In this document: positions 31,846 to 41,566 of the stretch, piece by piece
Position numbering within the stretch: position 1 is the first letter of the stretch
How the letters are laid out: every line of letters starts with the position of its first letter
Assembly: GCA_023150375.1 (NCBI GenBank)
Contig: JAKLLA010000002.1
Location: 310,001 to 374,000, forward strand
Direction of reading: 5' to 3'
DNA length: 64,000 nucleotides
From: Burkholderiaceae bacterium
Lineage (GTDB): Bacteria > Pseudomonadota > Gammaproteobacteria > Burkholderiales > Burkholderiaceae_C
The notes under the pieces: model-generated
Databases searched by the model: none
The model's input: the letters and a program-made list of their open reading frames with translations, nothing else
Told to the model about the DNA's origin: nothing
Translations under genes and position numbers: made by a program

Positions 31846-33687
31846 ATGCCGGTCTCGCAGCGCCGCGTGGCGGCCATCGCCCTGGCCGGAGGGCTCGCGC
31901 TGGCGGGCTGTGCGAGCGCGCCGCCGGCGGCCGAGCCGGTGGCGCAGGGCGACCTGGCGGGGCTTGTGCAGCAGCTCACCCGCACCATCGGCCACGAGCT
32001 GGACGCGCAGCGCATCGCCGGCCTGAGCATCGCGCTGGTGGACGACCAGCGCCTGGTCTGGGCGCAGGGCTTCGGCTGGGCGGATGTGGCCGCGCGCCGG
32101 CCGGCGCAGGCCGACACGCTCTACCGCGTCGGCTCGGTGTCCAAGCTCTTCACCGACACCGCGGCGATGCAGCTGGTGGCGCAGGGCCGGCTGCAGCTGG
32201 ACGCGCCGATCCAGCAGCTGCTGCCGGACTGGCGCATCCGCAGCCGCTGGGGAGAGGTCGCGATCACCCCCCGCCAGCTGATGACGCACCACAGCGGCCT
32301 GCCGCGCGACATGCTGGGCGGCATGTGGGGCACGCAGGTGGGCGACTTCCGCACGATGCTGGCCGGGCTGGCGGATCCGGCGTCGCCGGAAGAGGCCGCG
32401 GCGCCGCCGGGGCTGGCCTTCGGCTACTCGAACATCGGGCTGGATCTGCTCGGGCTGGCGATCGAGCGCGCCAGCGGCCGGCGCTTCGAGCAGCAGCTGC
32501 GGCAGACGCTGCTGGAGCCGCTGGGCATGCACGAGGCGGTCTTCAGCGCCGGGCCGGTCGATTCGCCCCGCATGGCGCAGGGGCACCTGAAGTCCGCCCC
32601 GCAGGTGGAGCCCGGGCTGCGCGACCTGCCGGCCGGCGGGCTGACGGCCAGCGTCACCGACCTGGCCAGGTTCGTCTCGATGCAGTTCGCCGGTGGGCGC
32701 AATGCGGCGGGCGAACCGCTGCTGCCCGCCGCGCTGGTGGCCGAGATGCTGCGGGTGCAGAACGCGCAGGTACCGCTGGACAGCGGCTTCGGCGTCGGCC
32801 TGGGCTGGATGCTGGCCACCTTCGGACGCGACACAGTGCAGGGCGGCGGCCCGGTGGCCCATCATGCGGGGGCGACCTTCTACCACCGCGCCCAGCTGAT
32901 GATGCTGCCGGCGCAGCGCCTGGGCGTGATCGTGGCGGCCAACGACGGTGCCGCCGGCCCGGTGGTCGACCGCGTTGCGGCGCGGGCGCTGGCGCTGCTG
33001 CTGGAAGCGAAGACCGGGCAGCGCCAGCCCGCGCGGGTGCCCGGCGTCACGCTGCCGGCGCGCGCGCCCTGGAGCGAGGCGCAGCGCCAGGCCTGCGAGG
33101 GCGATTACGTCACGCCCGCCGGCCTGGCGACGCTGCGTCGGGACGGCCCGCGGCTGCGCGCCGAGCTGGACGGCCGGACGCTGGAGCTGATCGAGGGCGA
33201 GGACGGCTGGGCCGGGCTGCGCTACCGCCTGCTCGGCGTGCTGCCCCTGACGCTGGAGCTGCTGGACGGCGTGGGCCTGCAGTGCCGCCGCGTCGCAGGG
33301 CGCCAGGTGCTGGTGGCCCGCCTGGACGGCCAGGAGCTGCGCCTGGGCGACCGCCTGCCGGCGCCGGACGGGCCGCTGCCGGCCGAAGTGAGCGCGCTGG
33401 CCGGGGACTGGGCACCGGTGCTGGCCCCCGGCGAGGTCGCCACCGTCGAGCGCGTGCGCATCGAAGTCGACCGGGGCCGCCTGTGGGTGCGCCCGACGCT
33501 GTCGGCAACCTTCGGCGGCGACTCGGCGGGCCGGCTGCCCCTGCAACTGCTCTCGCCCACGCAGGCGCGCCTGCCCGGCACCCTGGCCGACACCGGCCCG
33601 GTGATCACGTTGCGGCCGCCCGAGCGGGCCGGCGAGGCGCCCGGCTTTGCCTACTCGGGCTGGGTGTTCCGCCGCATCGGGCCGTGA
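31846..33687 (+). CDS. Class C beta-lactamase-like serine hydrolase, lipoprotein
   Basis: A 613-residue exported hydrolase. An N-terminal lipobox LAGC at about residues 19-22 predicts a lipoprotein. The catalytic domain has SVSK (SxxK) near residue 95, YSN (YxN) and HHAG in place of KTG. This is the serine beta-lactamase/esterase EstB/DD-peptidase clan; substrates range from peptidoglycan peptides to esters. Residues about 400-613 form an additional beta-rich domain of unknown role. Nothing nearby indicates antibiotic resistance. Confidence 0.8.
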   Translation: MPVSQRRVAAIALAGGLALAGCASAPPAAEPVAQGDLAGLVQQLTRTIGHELDAQRIAGLSIALVDDQRLVWAQGFGWADVAARRPAQADTLYRVGSVSKLFTDTAAMQLVAQGRLQLDAPIQQLLPDWRIRSRWGEVAITPRQLMTHHSGLPRDMLGGMWGTQVGDFRTMLAGLADPASPEEAAAPPGLAFGYSNIGLDLLGLAIERASGRRFEQQLRQTLLEPLGMHEAVFSAGPVDSPRMAQGHLKSAPQVEPGLRDLPAGGLTASVTDLARFVSMQFAGGRNAAGEPLLPAALVAEMLRVQNAQVPLDSGFGVGLGWMLATFGRDTVQGGGPVAHHAGATFYHRAQLMMLPAQRLGVIVAANDGAAGPVVDRVAARALALLLEAKTGQRQPARVPGVTLPARAPWSEAQRQACEGDYVTPAGLATLRRDGPRLRAELDGRTLELIEGEDGWAGLRYRLLGVLPLTLELLDGVGLQCRRVAGRQVLVARLDGQELRLGDRLPAPDGPLPAEVSALAGDWAPVLAPGEVATVERVRIEVDRGRLWVRPTLSATFGGDSAGRLPLQLLSPTQARLPGTLADTGPVITLRPPERAGEAPGFAYSGWVFRRIGP

Positions 33688-33759
33688 GGGCCCCGTTCGT
33701 GGGCCTCGCGGCGTCCCCCGGCGCCACCGAGCGCTCGCGCGCCGCGTTATAAGTCCGGC

Positions 33760-34617
33760 ATGCGCCTCATCCAGCATCCCGGTCCTTCGTCGGGCCGCAT
33801 CGAATCCGTGCCTGCCGGCCTGCAGGCCTTTTCCCAGCCGCTCGCGCCGGGCTTCAGCCTGCTCGACGCGGTGCGCGCGGCCTTCGACGCCGAGGGCGCG
33901 ACCAGCGGCGTGGCCCGGCTGCGCGGCGGTGTCTTCGACCCCTGGCCCTACGTGATGCCGGCGCTGTCGCGCTCGCCGGCGCACGCGGTGTACTTCAGCG
34001 AACGCTTCGAGGCGCGCGGCCCGATCCGGCTGCAGGAGGCCACGATCACCTACGGCCGGCGCGGCGGCCAGCCCTGGCTGCACGCCCACGTCGACTGGCG
34101 GGACGCCGACGGCCAGCCGCACTGCGGCCACGTGCTGCCCCACGAGGCGATGCTGACCGACGACAGCGCCCGGCTGGACGGCTGGGCGCTGAACGGCGCC
34201 GGCTTCGAGGTGCAGCCGGACGAGGAGACGAACTTCTCGCTGTTCCGCCCGGTGCTCACGCCCGTCGGAATGCCCCCGCCCGACGCCCGGGCGCTGGCGC
34301 TGCGGGTGCCGCCGAATGTGGATCTCTGCGCGGCGCTGGAGTCGGTCTGCCGGGCGCAGGGCTGGCACTCGGCCACCGTGCGCGGCGGCGTGGGCAGCAC
34401 GGTGGGCGCGGCCTTCGAGGACGGCCGTGTCGTCGAGCCCTTCGTCACCGAAACGCTGGTCCGCCACGGCGCGATCCGCGCGGATGCCGCCGGTGCGCTG
34501 CGCGCCGAGGTCGACGTGACGCTGGTCGACCACCTGGGCGGCCGCCACCAGGGCCGGCTGGCCAGGGGGTGCAACGCGGTGCTGGTGACCTTCGAGCTGC
34601 TGCTCGAGCGGGGCTGA
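33760..34617 (+). CDS. Tandem PPC/DUF296-domain protein
   Basis: A 285-residue protein built from two PPC (DUF296) units, each with a Gly-rich turn (GVARLRGGVFD in the first, SATVRGGVGSTVGAAF in the second) and an HxH or HLGG metal-site region (WLHAHVDW; VDHLGGRHQG). Bacterial stand-alone PPC proteins are trimeric and of unclear function. Similar genes often neighbour carboxylate transporters, as here, where a convergent TRAP transporter begins 33 bases downstream. The role is therefore possibly linked to that substrate. Confidence 0.65.
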   Translation: MRLIQHPGPSSGRIESVPAGLQAFSQPLAPGFSLLDAVRAAFDAEGATSGVARLRGGVFDPWPYVMPALSRSPAHAVYFSERFEARGPIRLQEATITYGRRGGQPWLHAHVDWRDADGQPHCGHVLPHEAMLTDDSARLDGWALNGAGFEVQPDEETNFSLFRPVLTPVGMPPPDARALALRVPPNVDLCAALESVCRAQGWHSATVRGGVGSTVGAAFEDGRVVEPFVTETLVRHGAIRADAAGALRAEVDVTLVDHLGGRHQGRLARGCNAVLVTFELLLERG

Positions 34618-34649
34618 ACCCGCCGCCCCGGCGGTCGCAGGCGCGCCGG

Positions 34650-36527
34650 TCAGAGCACCGCGGTGGAGATCCCCGGCACCGCGGCCACGATGATCAGGCC
34701 GGCGATGAGCGCGACGATGTAGGGCCAGATCGCGCCCATCGCCTCGTCGGGCGAGACGTCGCCGATGCGGCAGGCGATGTAGAACCCCACGCCGATGGGC
34801 GGCATCATCAGGCCGATGTTCATCGCCACCACCACCACCATCGCGTAGTGCACATCGTGGATGCCCAGGCTGCGGGCGATCGGGAACATCAGCGGTGCCA
34901 TCAGCAGCAGCGCGGGCAGGCCCTCGAGCACGCAGCCCAGCAGCAGGAAGACGGCCATCGTCACCAGCATGAAGGTGGGCACGCCGCCGGGCAGGGCCCG
35001 CATGAAGGTGGCCAGCTCCTGCGCCACGCCCGACTGCGTGATCACCCAGGCCATGGCCAGCGCCGTGCCCAGGATGAGCAGGATGGCTCCGGACAGCGCC
35101 GCGGTGTCCACCAGCATGGCGTAGATGCGCCGCGCACGGATGCCGCCATACATCACCATGCCCACCAGCATGGCGTAGAGCACCGCCAGCGTGGACACCT
35201 CGGTGGCCGTGGCCACGCCGCCGCCCACCGCGCCGCGGATCAGGAAGGGCAGCACCAGCGCCGGGCCGGCGATCAGCAGCGTGCGGCCGACCAGCGCCAG
35301 CGGCGCGCGCTGCACCTGCGTCATCTGCTCGCCGCGCGCCTTCCAGCGCGCCAGCACGGCCAGCGCCAGCAGCAGCACCAGCGCCACGGTCACGCCGGCC
35401 TGGAACAGCCCGGCGATCGACACTCCGGCCACCGAGCCGAGCACGATCAGCACGATGCTGGGCGGCACGGTGTCGGCCATCGCGGCGCCGGTGGACAGCA
35501 GCGCGATCATCTCCCGGGGCTTCTGGCCGCGGCGCTTCATCTCGGGGAAGAGCGCAGGCGCCACGGTGGCCATGTCGCTGACCTTGGAGCCGGAGATGCC
35601 CGAGACGATGAACAGCGAGCCCAGCAGCACGTAGCTCATGCCACCCTTGACGTGCCCGATCAGCGAGGCCAGGAAGTCGATGATGGCCTTGCCCATGCCG
35701 GTGGCGTCGAGCACGCAGCCCAGCAGAACGAAGATGGGCACCGACACCAGCACCAGTGCGGACATGCCCTCGTCCATGCGGCCGATCATCACGCCCATGG
35801 GCACATGGGTGGTGAAGGCCAGGAAGGCCACCGAGCCGATGCCGAAGCAGAACGCAATCGGCACGCCGGCGACGAGGCAGACCGAGACGAAACCGATCAG
35901 GAACAGGGCGATGTTCCAGTAGCCCAGGTCACGGAAAACGGCCTGGCCCGCCCAGCAGGCCGCCGCCACCGCGCCGACCACCGCCACGCCGACCAGCAGC
36001 TCCCGAGGGCGGCAGACCTTCCAGGCGTGCAGCGCCAGCACCGCCAGCATCGACAGGATGCCGAAGGCGATCGCGCTGACGCGCCAGGAATTGGGGATCT
36101 CCAGCGCCGGCGTGGTGACGTAGGCCTCCTGCTCGACGTACTCCAGCGCCGGACCGACCAGCGCCAGCAGGAAGGCCGCCATCACCGCCAGCCCGAAGGC
36201 CTGCACATAGCCCTGCAGCGGCTGGGGCAGACGCTGCAGCACGACGGTCAGGCGCAGGTGCTCGTTGCGGTGGATCGCCAGGGCGGTGCCCAGCATCGTG
36301 AGCCACAGGAAGGAGATCGACACCGCCTCGTCCACCCACACCAGCGGGCTGCCGAGCAGGTAGCGCGAGCCCACCCCGGCCAGCAGCATGACGATGATCA
36401 GCGTGACCAGCAGCGCCGCCAGCGCCTCGAAGGGCAGCATCAGCCGCGCACGCGACAGCGTCGCCTGCACCTCGGTGGGCAGGACGAAGTTTTCCTGGAG
36501 GTCCGGGATCTCGGCGGGCGCGGTCAT
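34650..36527 (-). CDS. TRAP transporter fused DctQM membrane subunit
   Basis: A 625-residue fusion of the small (DctQ, about residues 30-170) and large (DctM, about 195-625) membrane parts of a TRAP transporter. DctQ shows the first helices and the WVDEAVSISFLWLTMLG segment. DctM has the sodium-coupled elevator-type motifs GIGSVAFLAF, VSGISGSKVSDMATVAP and MMPPIGVGFYIAC. It imports an organic acid using the periplasmic protein encoded just upstream. The ATG at 36527 follows an 80-base gap. Confidence 0.93.
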   Translation of the reverse strand: MTAPAEIPDLQENFVLPTEVQATLSRARLMLPFEALAALLVTLIIVMLLAGVGSRYLLGSPLVWVDEAVSISFLWLTMLGTALAIHRNEHLRLTVVLQRLPQPLQGYVQAFGLAVMAAFLLALVGPALEYVEQEAYVTTPALEIPNSWRVSAIAFGILSMLAVLALHAWKVCRPRELLVGVAVVGAVAAACWAGQAVFRDLGYWNIALFLIGFVSVCLVAGVPIAFCFGIGSVAFLAFTTHVPMGVMIGRMDEGMSALVLVSVPIFVLLGCVLDATGMGKAIIDFLASLIGHVKGGMSYVLLGSLFIVSGISGSKVSDMATVAPALFPEMKRRGQKPREMIALLSTGAAMADTVPPSIVLIVLGSVAGVSIAGLFQAGVTVALVLLLALAVLARWKARGEQMTQVQRAPLALVGRTLLIAGPALVLPFLIRGAVGGGVATATEVSTLAVLYAMLVGMVMYGGIRARRIYAMLVDTAALSGAILLILGTALAMAWVITQSGVAQELATFMRALPGGVPTFMLVTMAVFLLLGCVLEGLPALLLMAPLMFPIARSLGIHDVHYAMVVVVAMNIGLMMPPIGVGFYIACRIGDVSPDEAMGAIWPYIVALIAGLIIVAAVPGISTAVL

Positions 36528-36607
36528 GGGCGGGTGCGGCTTCGGCAGGAGCGGAATCGGGGGGGCAGAGGGGTGCGGCCCGGGCTGGAGCCGGGCCGCG
36601 CGGGTCG

Positions 36608-37618
36608 TCAGCTCAGCTTGCCGGTGTACTTCTCGAGCACGGCCCAGGCCTCGTCGCCGAACTTCTTGTGCCACTCGGCGTAGAAGCCGGCGGCGCGCAG
36701 CTTGGCGCGGAACAGCTCGGCGTCGGTGCTGTTGAACTGCATGCCCTTGGCCTTGAGGTCGGCCGCCAGCCCGTCGTTGAGCTTCTTGACGTCGTCGCGC
36801 TCGAGCAGGCCGGCGGCGTTGACGTTGCGGGTGATGATCTCCTGCACGTCGGCGGGCAGGCGCTCGAAGGCCTTCTTGTTGGCCAGGAACCAGAAGCCGT
36901 CCCACATGTGGTTGGTGATGGAGCAGAACTTCTGCACCTCGTGCAGCTTGGCGGTGGCGATGATGGCCAGCGGGTTCTCCTGGCCGTCCACCACCTTGGT
37001 CTGCAGGGCGGTGTAGACCTCGGCGAAGTTGATGGTCGCCGGGCTGGCCTCGAAGGCCTTGAACATCGACACCCAGAAGGGGCTGGGCGGCACGCGCATC
37101 TTCATGCCCTTGAGGTCCTCGGGCCTGACGATGGCGCGGGCGCTGGAGGTCATCTGGCGGTAGCCGTTGTCCCAGATCTTCTCGAAGGCGAACATCGTCG
37201 ACTTGGCGGCGATCTCCTTGCGCACATGCGCGCCCAGCTCGCCGTCCATCGCGGCCCAGACCTGGCCGTAGTCCTTGAACGCGAAGCCCACGCCGGAGAT
37301 CTGCGCCGAGGGCACCAGGGTGCCCAGGATCAGCGGCGACAGGGTGAAGAACTCGACCGCGCCGGAGCGGATCTGGCTGAGCGTGTCGGTGTCGTTGCCC
37401 AGCTGGCTGCTCGGGAAGACCTTCAGCTCGACGCGGCCCTTGGACTCGGCGGCGATCTTGGCGGCCATCTCGTTGGCGCGCACGTTCATCGGGTGCGTCA
37501 CCGGCAGGTTGTTGGCGTACTTCAGCGAGAACTCGGCAGCACGGGCCGGGCCCAGGTGCAGGGCGGGAAAGAACAGGGCGCCAGAGCTGGCGATGACGCG
37601 GCGGCGGGTGATGTTCAT
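36608..37618 (-). CDS. TRAP transporter substrate-binding protein (DctP)
   Basis: A 336-residue periplasmic binding protein with a twin-arginine-type signal (TRRRVIASSGALFFPAL, cleavage after ARA). DctP features include LKYANNLPVTHPMNVRANEMA, the central KMRVPPSPFWVSMFKAF region with the Arg that salt-bridges carboxylates, and ALQTKVVDGQENPLAII. It recognises a carboxylate that the adjacent acyl-CoA ligase probably activates. RBS GGAGA precedes the ATG. Confidence 0.93.
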   Translation of the reverse strand: MNITRRRVIASSGALFFPALHLGPARAAEFSLKYANNLPVTHPMNVRANEMAAKIAAESKGRVELKVFPSSQLGNDTDTLSQIRSGAVEFFTLSPLILGTLVPSAQISGVGFAFKDYGQVWAAMDGELGAHVRKEIAAKSTMFAFEKIWDNGYRQMTSSARAIVRPEDLKGMKMRVPPSPFWVSMFKAFEASPATINFAEVYTALQTKVVDGQENPLAIIATAKLHEVQKFCSITNHMWDGFWFLANKKAFERLPADVQEIITRNVNAAGLLERDDVKKLNDGLAADLKAKGMQFNSTDAELFRAKLRAAGFYAEWHKKFGDEAWAVLEKYTGKLS

Positions 37619-37704
37619 GGGTTGTCTCCGGAGTGCTGGCGATGACTCGCCGGGTGGGAACCGTGGGGATCCTGGGTCGTGAATCCTGAGCGACGGGGGT
37701 CGGC

Positions 37705-39303
37705 TCAGTCGGGGGCGATGGGCGGCACGTCGCCGCGCTCGAAGAGCAGCGCGCGCACGTCCTTCTTGCTGATCTTGCCGTAGCCGGACTTGGGCAGCGC
37801 CTCCCAGAACACGAACTGCCGCGGCCAGCGGTAGCGCGCCAGGCGGCCGTCGAGGAAGGCGAGCAGCTCGTCGGCGGACACCGGGGCAGCGCCTTCGCGC
37901 CGCACCACGACGGCCACGCCGACCTCGCCCCAGGTGCGGTCGGGCACGCCCAGCACCGCCACCTCGGCCACGCCGGGGTGCTCCAGCAGCAGGTCCTCGC
38001 ACTCGCGCGGGTAGACGTTGCTGCCGCCGGAGATGTACATGTCCGACTCGCGCCCGGTGATGTACAGCAAGCCCCGCGCGTCCAGCCGGCCCAGGTCGCC
38101 GGTGTGGAACCAGCCGCCGCGCAGCGCGCGGGCGGTGGCCTCGGGGTTGTCGTGGTAGCCGGCGAAGACGGCCGGGCCGCGGCAGCAGATCTCGCCCACC
38201 TCGCCCACCGGCAGCGGCCGGCCGTCGGCATCGAGGATGGCGACCTCCATGCCGGTGCGCGGCCGCCCGCAGGAGCCGATGTTCGCGTTCGGGTCGGCGT
38301 CGTCGGCCGAGTGCATGTGGCGCGGCAGCACGGTGATGTTGCCCGTCACCTCGCCCAGGCCGAAGTACTGCACCAGCACGGGCCCCAGCTTGCGCAGCGC
38401 CAGGCGCTGGTCGGCGCGGTACATCGGCGCGCCGGCGTAGATCACGAACTTCAGCGACGAGTGGTCGTAGCGGTCCACCGCCGGGTGCTCGACCAGCAGC
38501 TTGACGATGGTCGGCACGGTGAAGAGGTTGCTGACGCGGTGGCGCTCGACGAGTTGCCAGACCACTTCAGGGTCCATCTTCTCGCTGGGCAGCAGCACGG
38601 TGGCCGCGCCGCGCGCGACGTTCATCAGCGCGTGGATGCCCGCGCCGTGCGACAGCGGCGCCACCGCGATGGAGCAGTCGTCCTCCGTCGTGCCGGGGAT
38701 CAGATCGGCCAGGTGGTTGGTCACCACGAAGGCCATCTGCCCGTGCGTCAGGATGCCGGCCTTGGGCTTGCCGGTGGTGCCGGAGGTGTAGAAGAACCAG
38801 AGCGGGTCGTCGTGCGCCACCGTCTCCTCGGTCGGCGCGGCGCCGGCCTGCGCGGCGAGCAGGTCCTCGTAGACAAGCTCGCCATCGGGTGCGTCCGGGC
38901 CGATCCAGACCACATGCTGCAGCGCGGGCGCGGCCTCGCGCACCGCGGCGGCGTGGCCGGCGAAGACGGTTTCCACCAGCATCGCCACCGCACCGCTGGA
39001 GGCGCCCAGGTAGGCCACCTCGCCCGGCGTGAGGCGGAAGTTGGTCGGCACCCAGACGCAGCCCATGCGGAAGGCCGCCCAGGCGCTCTCGAACATTGCC
39101 AGGTTGTTGCGCGACTGCTGCAGGATGCGGTCGCCCTTCTTCAGCCCCAGCGCGCGCAGCGCGGCGACCAGCGCATCGACGCGCGCGTCGATCTGCGCCC
39201 AGGTCCAGGACCGCTCGCCCTGGATCAGCCCGGTGCGGTCGGGGAAGAGCCGGGCCGTCTGCCTCAACAAGCAGGACAGATTGGCGGTCTGAGCCGGGTT
39301 CAC
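37705..39303 (-). CDS. Acyl-CoA ligase (AMP-dependent)
   Basis: A 532-residue ANL-superfamily synthetase. The P-loop is FYTSGTTGKPKAG; later come GLGEVTGNI, the ATP-binding HTGDLGRLD and the C-terminal hinge/lysine GYGKISKKDV. It activates a carboxylic acid to its CoA thioester. Start is a GTG overlapping the thiolase stop (GTGA), so the two are translated together. The substrate is unknown, plausibly the compound carried by the TRAP transporter downstream. Confidence 0.88.
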   Translation of the reverse strand: MNPAQTANLSCLLRQTARLFPDRTGLIQGERSWTWAQIDARVDALVAALRALGLKKGDRILQQSRNNLAMFESAWAAFRMGCVWVPTNFRLTPGEVAYLGASSGAVAMLVETVFAGHAAAVREAAPALQHVVWIGPDAPDGELVYEDLLAAQAGAAPTEETVAHDDPLWFFYTSGTTGKPKAGILTHGQMAFVVTNHLADLIPGTTEDDCSIAVAPLSHGAGIHALMNVARGAATVLLPSEKMDPEVVWQLVERHRVSNLFTVPTIVKLLVEHPAVDRYDHSSLKFVIYAGAPMYRADQRLALRKLGPVLVQYFGLGEVTGNITVLPRHMHSADDADPNANIGSCGRPRTGMEVAILDADGRPLPVGEVGEICCRGPAVFAGYHDNPEATARALRGGWFHTGDLGRLDARGLLYITGRESDMYISGGSNVYPRECEDLLLEHPGVAEVAVLGVPDRTWGEVGVAVVVRREGAAPVSADELLAFLDGRLARYRWPRQFVFWEALPKSGYGKISKKDVRALLFERGDVPPIAPD

Positions 39304-40472
39304 GCCACCGACTCCAGGATGCTCAGGTAGTTCGCCACCGAAGCGCCGCCCATGTTGAACACCGCGCCGCGGCCCGCGCCGGCCACCTGCATCTCGCCGG
39401 CGGTACCGGACAGCTGCATCGCCGCCATCACGTGCTGCGACACGCCGGTCGCGCCGATCGGGTGGCCGCGGGACTTCAGCCCGCCGGAGGGGTTGACCGG
39501 CAGGCGGCCGTCGGCGCGGGTGACGCCCTCGTGGATCACGCGGGCGCCCTGGCCGTGCGGCGCCAGGCCCATGGCCTCGTACTCCAGCAGTTCGGCCACC
39601 GTGAAGCAGTCGTGCGTCTCGACGAAGTGCAGGTCGGCCAGCGTGCTGCCGGCCGCCGCCAGCCCGCGCTGCCAGGCCAGCGCCGCGCCTTCGAAGCGGG
39701 TCGGGTCACGCCGGGACAGCGGCAGCACGTCGTTGACCTGGGTGCGCGAGCGCCAGCGCACCGCCGGGGCGGCCGCGCCGGGCAGCGGCTCGCTGGAGAT
39801 CACCAGCGCGGCGGCGCCGTCGGACACCAGCGAGCAGTCCGAGCGCTTGAGCGGCCCGGCCACGAAGGGGTTCTTCTCGGAGGGCGTGCGGCAGAAGTCG
39901 AAGCCGAAGTCGCGCCGCATGTGCGCCCAGGGGTTGCGCACGCCGTTGGCGTGGTTCTTGGCCGCGATCTGCGCCAGCGCGTCGCTCTGGTCGCCGAAGC
40001 GCGCGAAGTACTCGCTGGCGATCTGGCCGAACACGCCGGCAAAGCCGCCGGGGGTGTCGCCCTCCTCCTTGACGTAGGAGCACTTGAGCAGGATCTCGCC
40101 GATCTGCGCTCCAGGCACGCCATTCATCTTCTCCAGCCCCACCACCAGCACCCGCTTCATGCGGCCGGCACCGATGGCGTCCAGCGCTGCCCAGATCGCC
40201 GCCGAGCCGGTGGCGCAGGCGTTCTCCAGCCGGGCGGCCGGCACGTGGCGCAGCGCGGGGATCGCCACCGCGGCCAGCGCGCCGCTGAAGTCCTGCCGCA
40301 CGAAGCCGGCGTTGTAGTGGCCGACGAAGACGCCGTCGATGTCCTCGGGCGTGAGCCCGGCGCTTTCGATGGCCGGCAGCGCGACCTGGGCGAACAGCGC
40401 CTCGGTGTCCAGCGCGTCGTGCTTGCCGAAGGGCGTATGGGCCCAGCCGACGATGTACGGGTTGGCGGTCAT
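39300..40472 (-). CDS. Thiolase family protein (SCP-x type)
   Basis: A 390-residue thiolase-fold enzyme. The nucleophile is in LENACATGSAAIW; the other active-site blocks are ETHDCFTVAELLEYEAMG and GGLKSRGHPIGATGVSQ, the SCP-x-like variant. It would cleave or form a beta-ketoacyl-CoA at the end of the pathway fed by the coupled CoA ligase. GGAGA precedes the ATG at 40472. First gene of the minus-strand TRAP operon, divergent from the IclR regulator. Confidence 0.85.
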   Translation of the reverse strand: MTANPYIVGWAHTPFGKHDALDTEALFAQVALPAIESAGLTPEDIDGVFVGHYNAGFVRQDFSGALAAVAIPALRHVPAARLENACATGSAAIWAALDAIGAGRMKRVLVVGLEKMNGVPGAQIGEILLKCSYVKEEGDTPGGFAGVFGQIASEYFARFGDQSDALAQIAAKNHANGVRNPWAHMRRDFGFDFCRTPSEKNPFVAGPLKRSDCSLVSDGAAALVISSEPLPGAAAPAVRWRSRTQVNDVLPLSRRDPTRFEGAALAWQRGLAAAGSTLADLHFVETHDCFTVAELLEYEAMGLAPHGQGARVIHEGVTRADGRLPVNPSGGLKSRGHPIGATGVSQHVMAAMQLSGTAGEMQVAGAGRGAVFNMGGASVANYLSILESVA

Positions 40473-40509
40473 GGCGGGTCTCCAGGGCTGTGAGGCGGCA
40501 ATCGCGCGA

Positions 40510-40532
40510 TTCACAAAGGTCTACTATGTGAA
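40510..40532. promoter_or_regulatory. Inverted repeat in the thiolase/iclR divergent region
   Basis: TTCACA and TGTGAA are separated by 11 bases between the divergent thiolase and IclR genes. The region is clearly less GC-rich than its flanks. A dyad here suits binding of the adjacent IclR-type regulator to control both directions. Prediction only. Confidence 0.45.
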
Positions 40533-40643
40533 CCAGAATCGATCGGTCACCGGGTTCTCAGTGGCATTTCAGCCAATGCTACGCGTCAGAATCTCGCAAG
40601 AATCGACCTCTCGACCCGCTTCACCCACAAACTGGTTCGATAT

Positions 40644-41492
40644 ATGGACCTGTCCGCCGGGGTAAACCCGGAGCCTCCGCTCTCTCCCCAGGAAGCCGCC
40701 GACGCCCCGCGCGGCGAGACCGCGGGCGCCCAGACCCTGCGCCGCGGGCTGGCGGTGCTGCGCCTGCTCACCCGCGTGGGCCCGGGCGGGCTGCGCATGA
40801 ACGAGATCGGCCGGCGCCTGGGGCTGGCCAAGGCCACCGCGATCCGCCTGACGCTGACGCTGGTGGACGAGGGCTTCGTGATCCACGACCGTGCCACCGG
40901 CGCCTACCGGCTCGGGCCGGAGGCCTTTGCCGTCGGGCTGGCGGCCGAGCCCAGCTACGAGCTGCAGCGCCTGGCCGCGCCGCTGATGAACGCGCTGGCG
41001 CTGGAGTCGGGCGACACCCTGTTCTTCACCGTGCTGCACGGCGACGAGAGCATCTGCCTGTCGCGCGCCGAGGGCGACTTCCCGATCCGCAACCAGCTGG
41101 TCAAGGCCGGCGACCGCTGGCCGCTGGGCGTGGGCGCCGGCAGCTGCGCGATGCTGGCCGCACTCGCCGATGCGGACATCGAGGCCATCCTGGCGCGCAA
41201 CGCCGCGCAGCGCCTGGCGCACTACCCGCGCTGCACCGACACCGCCATCCGTGCACTGATCCAGGAAACCCGCGCGCAGGGCTACTGCCTCAACCCCGGC
41301 CTGGTGCTGGAGAGCAGCTGGGCGCTGGGCGTGCCGGTCTACGACCGCCACAACCGCCCGGTGGCCTCGATCAGCCTGGCCGCGATCGAGCCGCGCCTGG
41401 GCGCCGCCCGCCGCGCCGCACTGGGCAACCGGCTGATGCAGGCCAGCCGCGAGCTGACCCAGCAGCAGCTCGGCCGGCCTCAGCCGGATTGA
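40644..41492 (+). CDS. IclR family transcriptional regulator
   Basis: A 282-residue IclR-type regulator: N-terminal winged helix (QTLRRGLAVLRLLTRVGPGGLRM, recognition helix LGLAKATAIRLTLTL) and C-terminal effector domain with RNQLVKAGDRWPLGVGAGSCAMLA and SSWALGVPVYD. Members sense aromatic or other carboxylates. It is divergent from the thiolase-ligase-TRAP operon and followed by an SDR gene, so these are probably its targets. The first about 30 residues are a flexible extension. Confidence 0.88.
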   Translation: MDLSAGVNPEPPLSPQEAADAPRGETAGAQTLRRGLAVLRLLTRVGPGGLRMNEIGRRLGLAKATAIRLTLTLVDEGFVIHDRATGAYRLGPEAFAVGLAAEPSYELQRLAAPLMNALALESGDTLFFTVLHGDESICLSRAEGDFPIRNQLVKAGDRWPLGVGAGSCAMLAALADADIEAILARNAAQRLAHYPRCTDTAIRALIQETRAQGYCLNPGLVLESSWALGVPVYDRHNRPVASISLAAIEPRLGAARRAALGNRLMQASRELTQQQLGRPQPD

Positions 41493-41566
41493 GCGGACTG
41501 CCCCGGTCCCCCTCCCGATTCCCTCTCCTTCCTTCCATTCTTTCCCTCACAACGGAGACAACCCCC

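Noticed and set aside
31357-34548. A 1063-residue minus-strand open frame
   Set aside because: It lies opposite the GNAT, beta-lactamase-like and PPC genes, all of which have clear motifs on the plus strand.
34569-36683. A 704-residue forward frame rich in His, Gln and Arg opposite the TRAP genes
   Set aside because: It is antisense to well-conserved DctQM and DctP sequence, has no recognisable domain and is low complexity.
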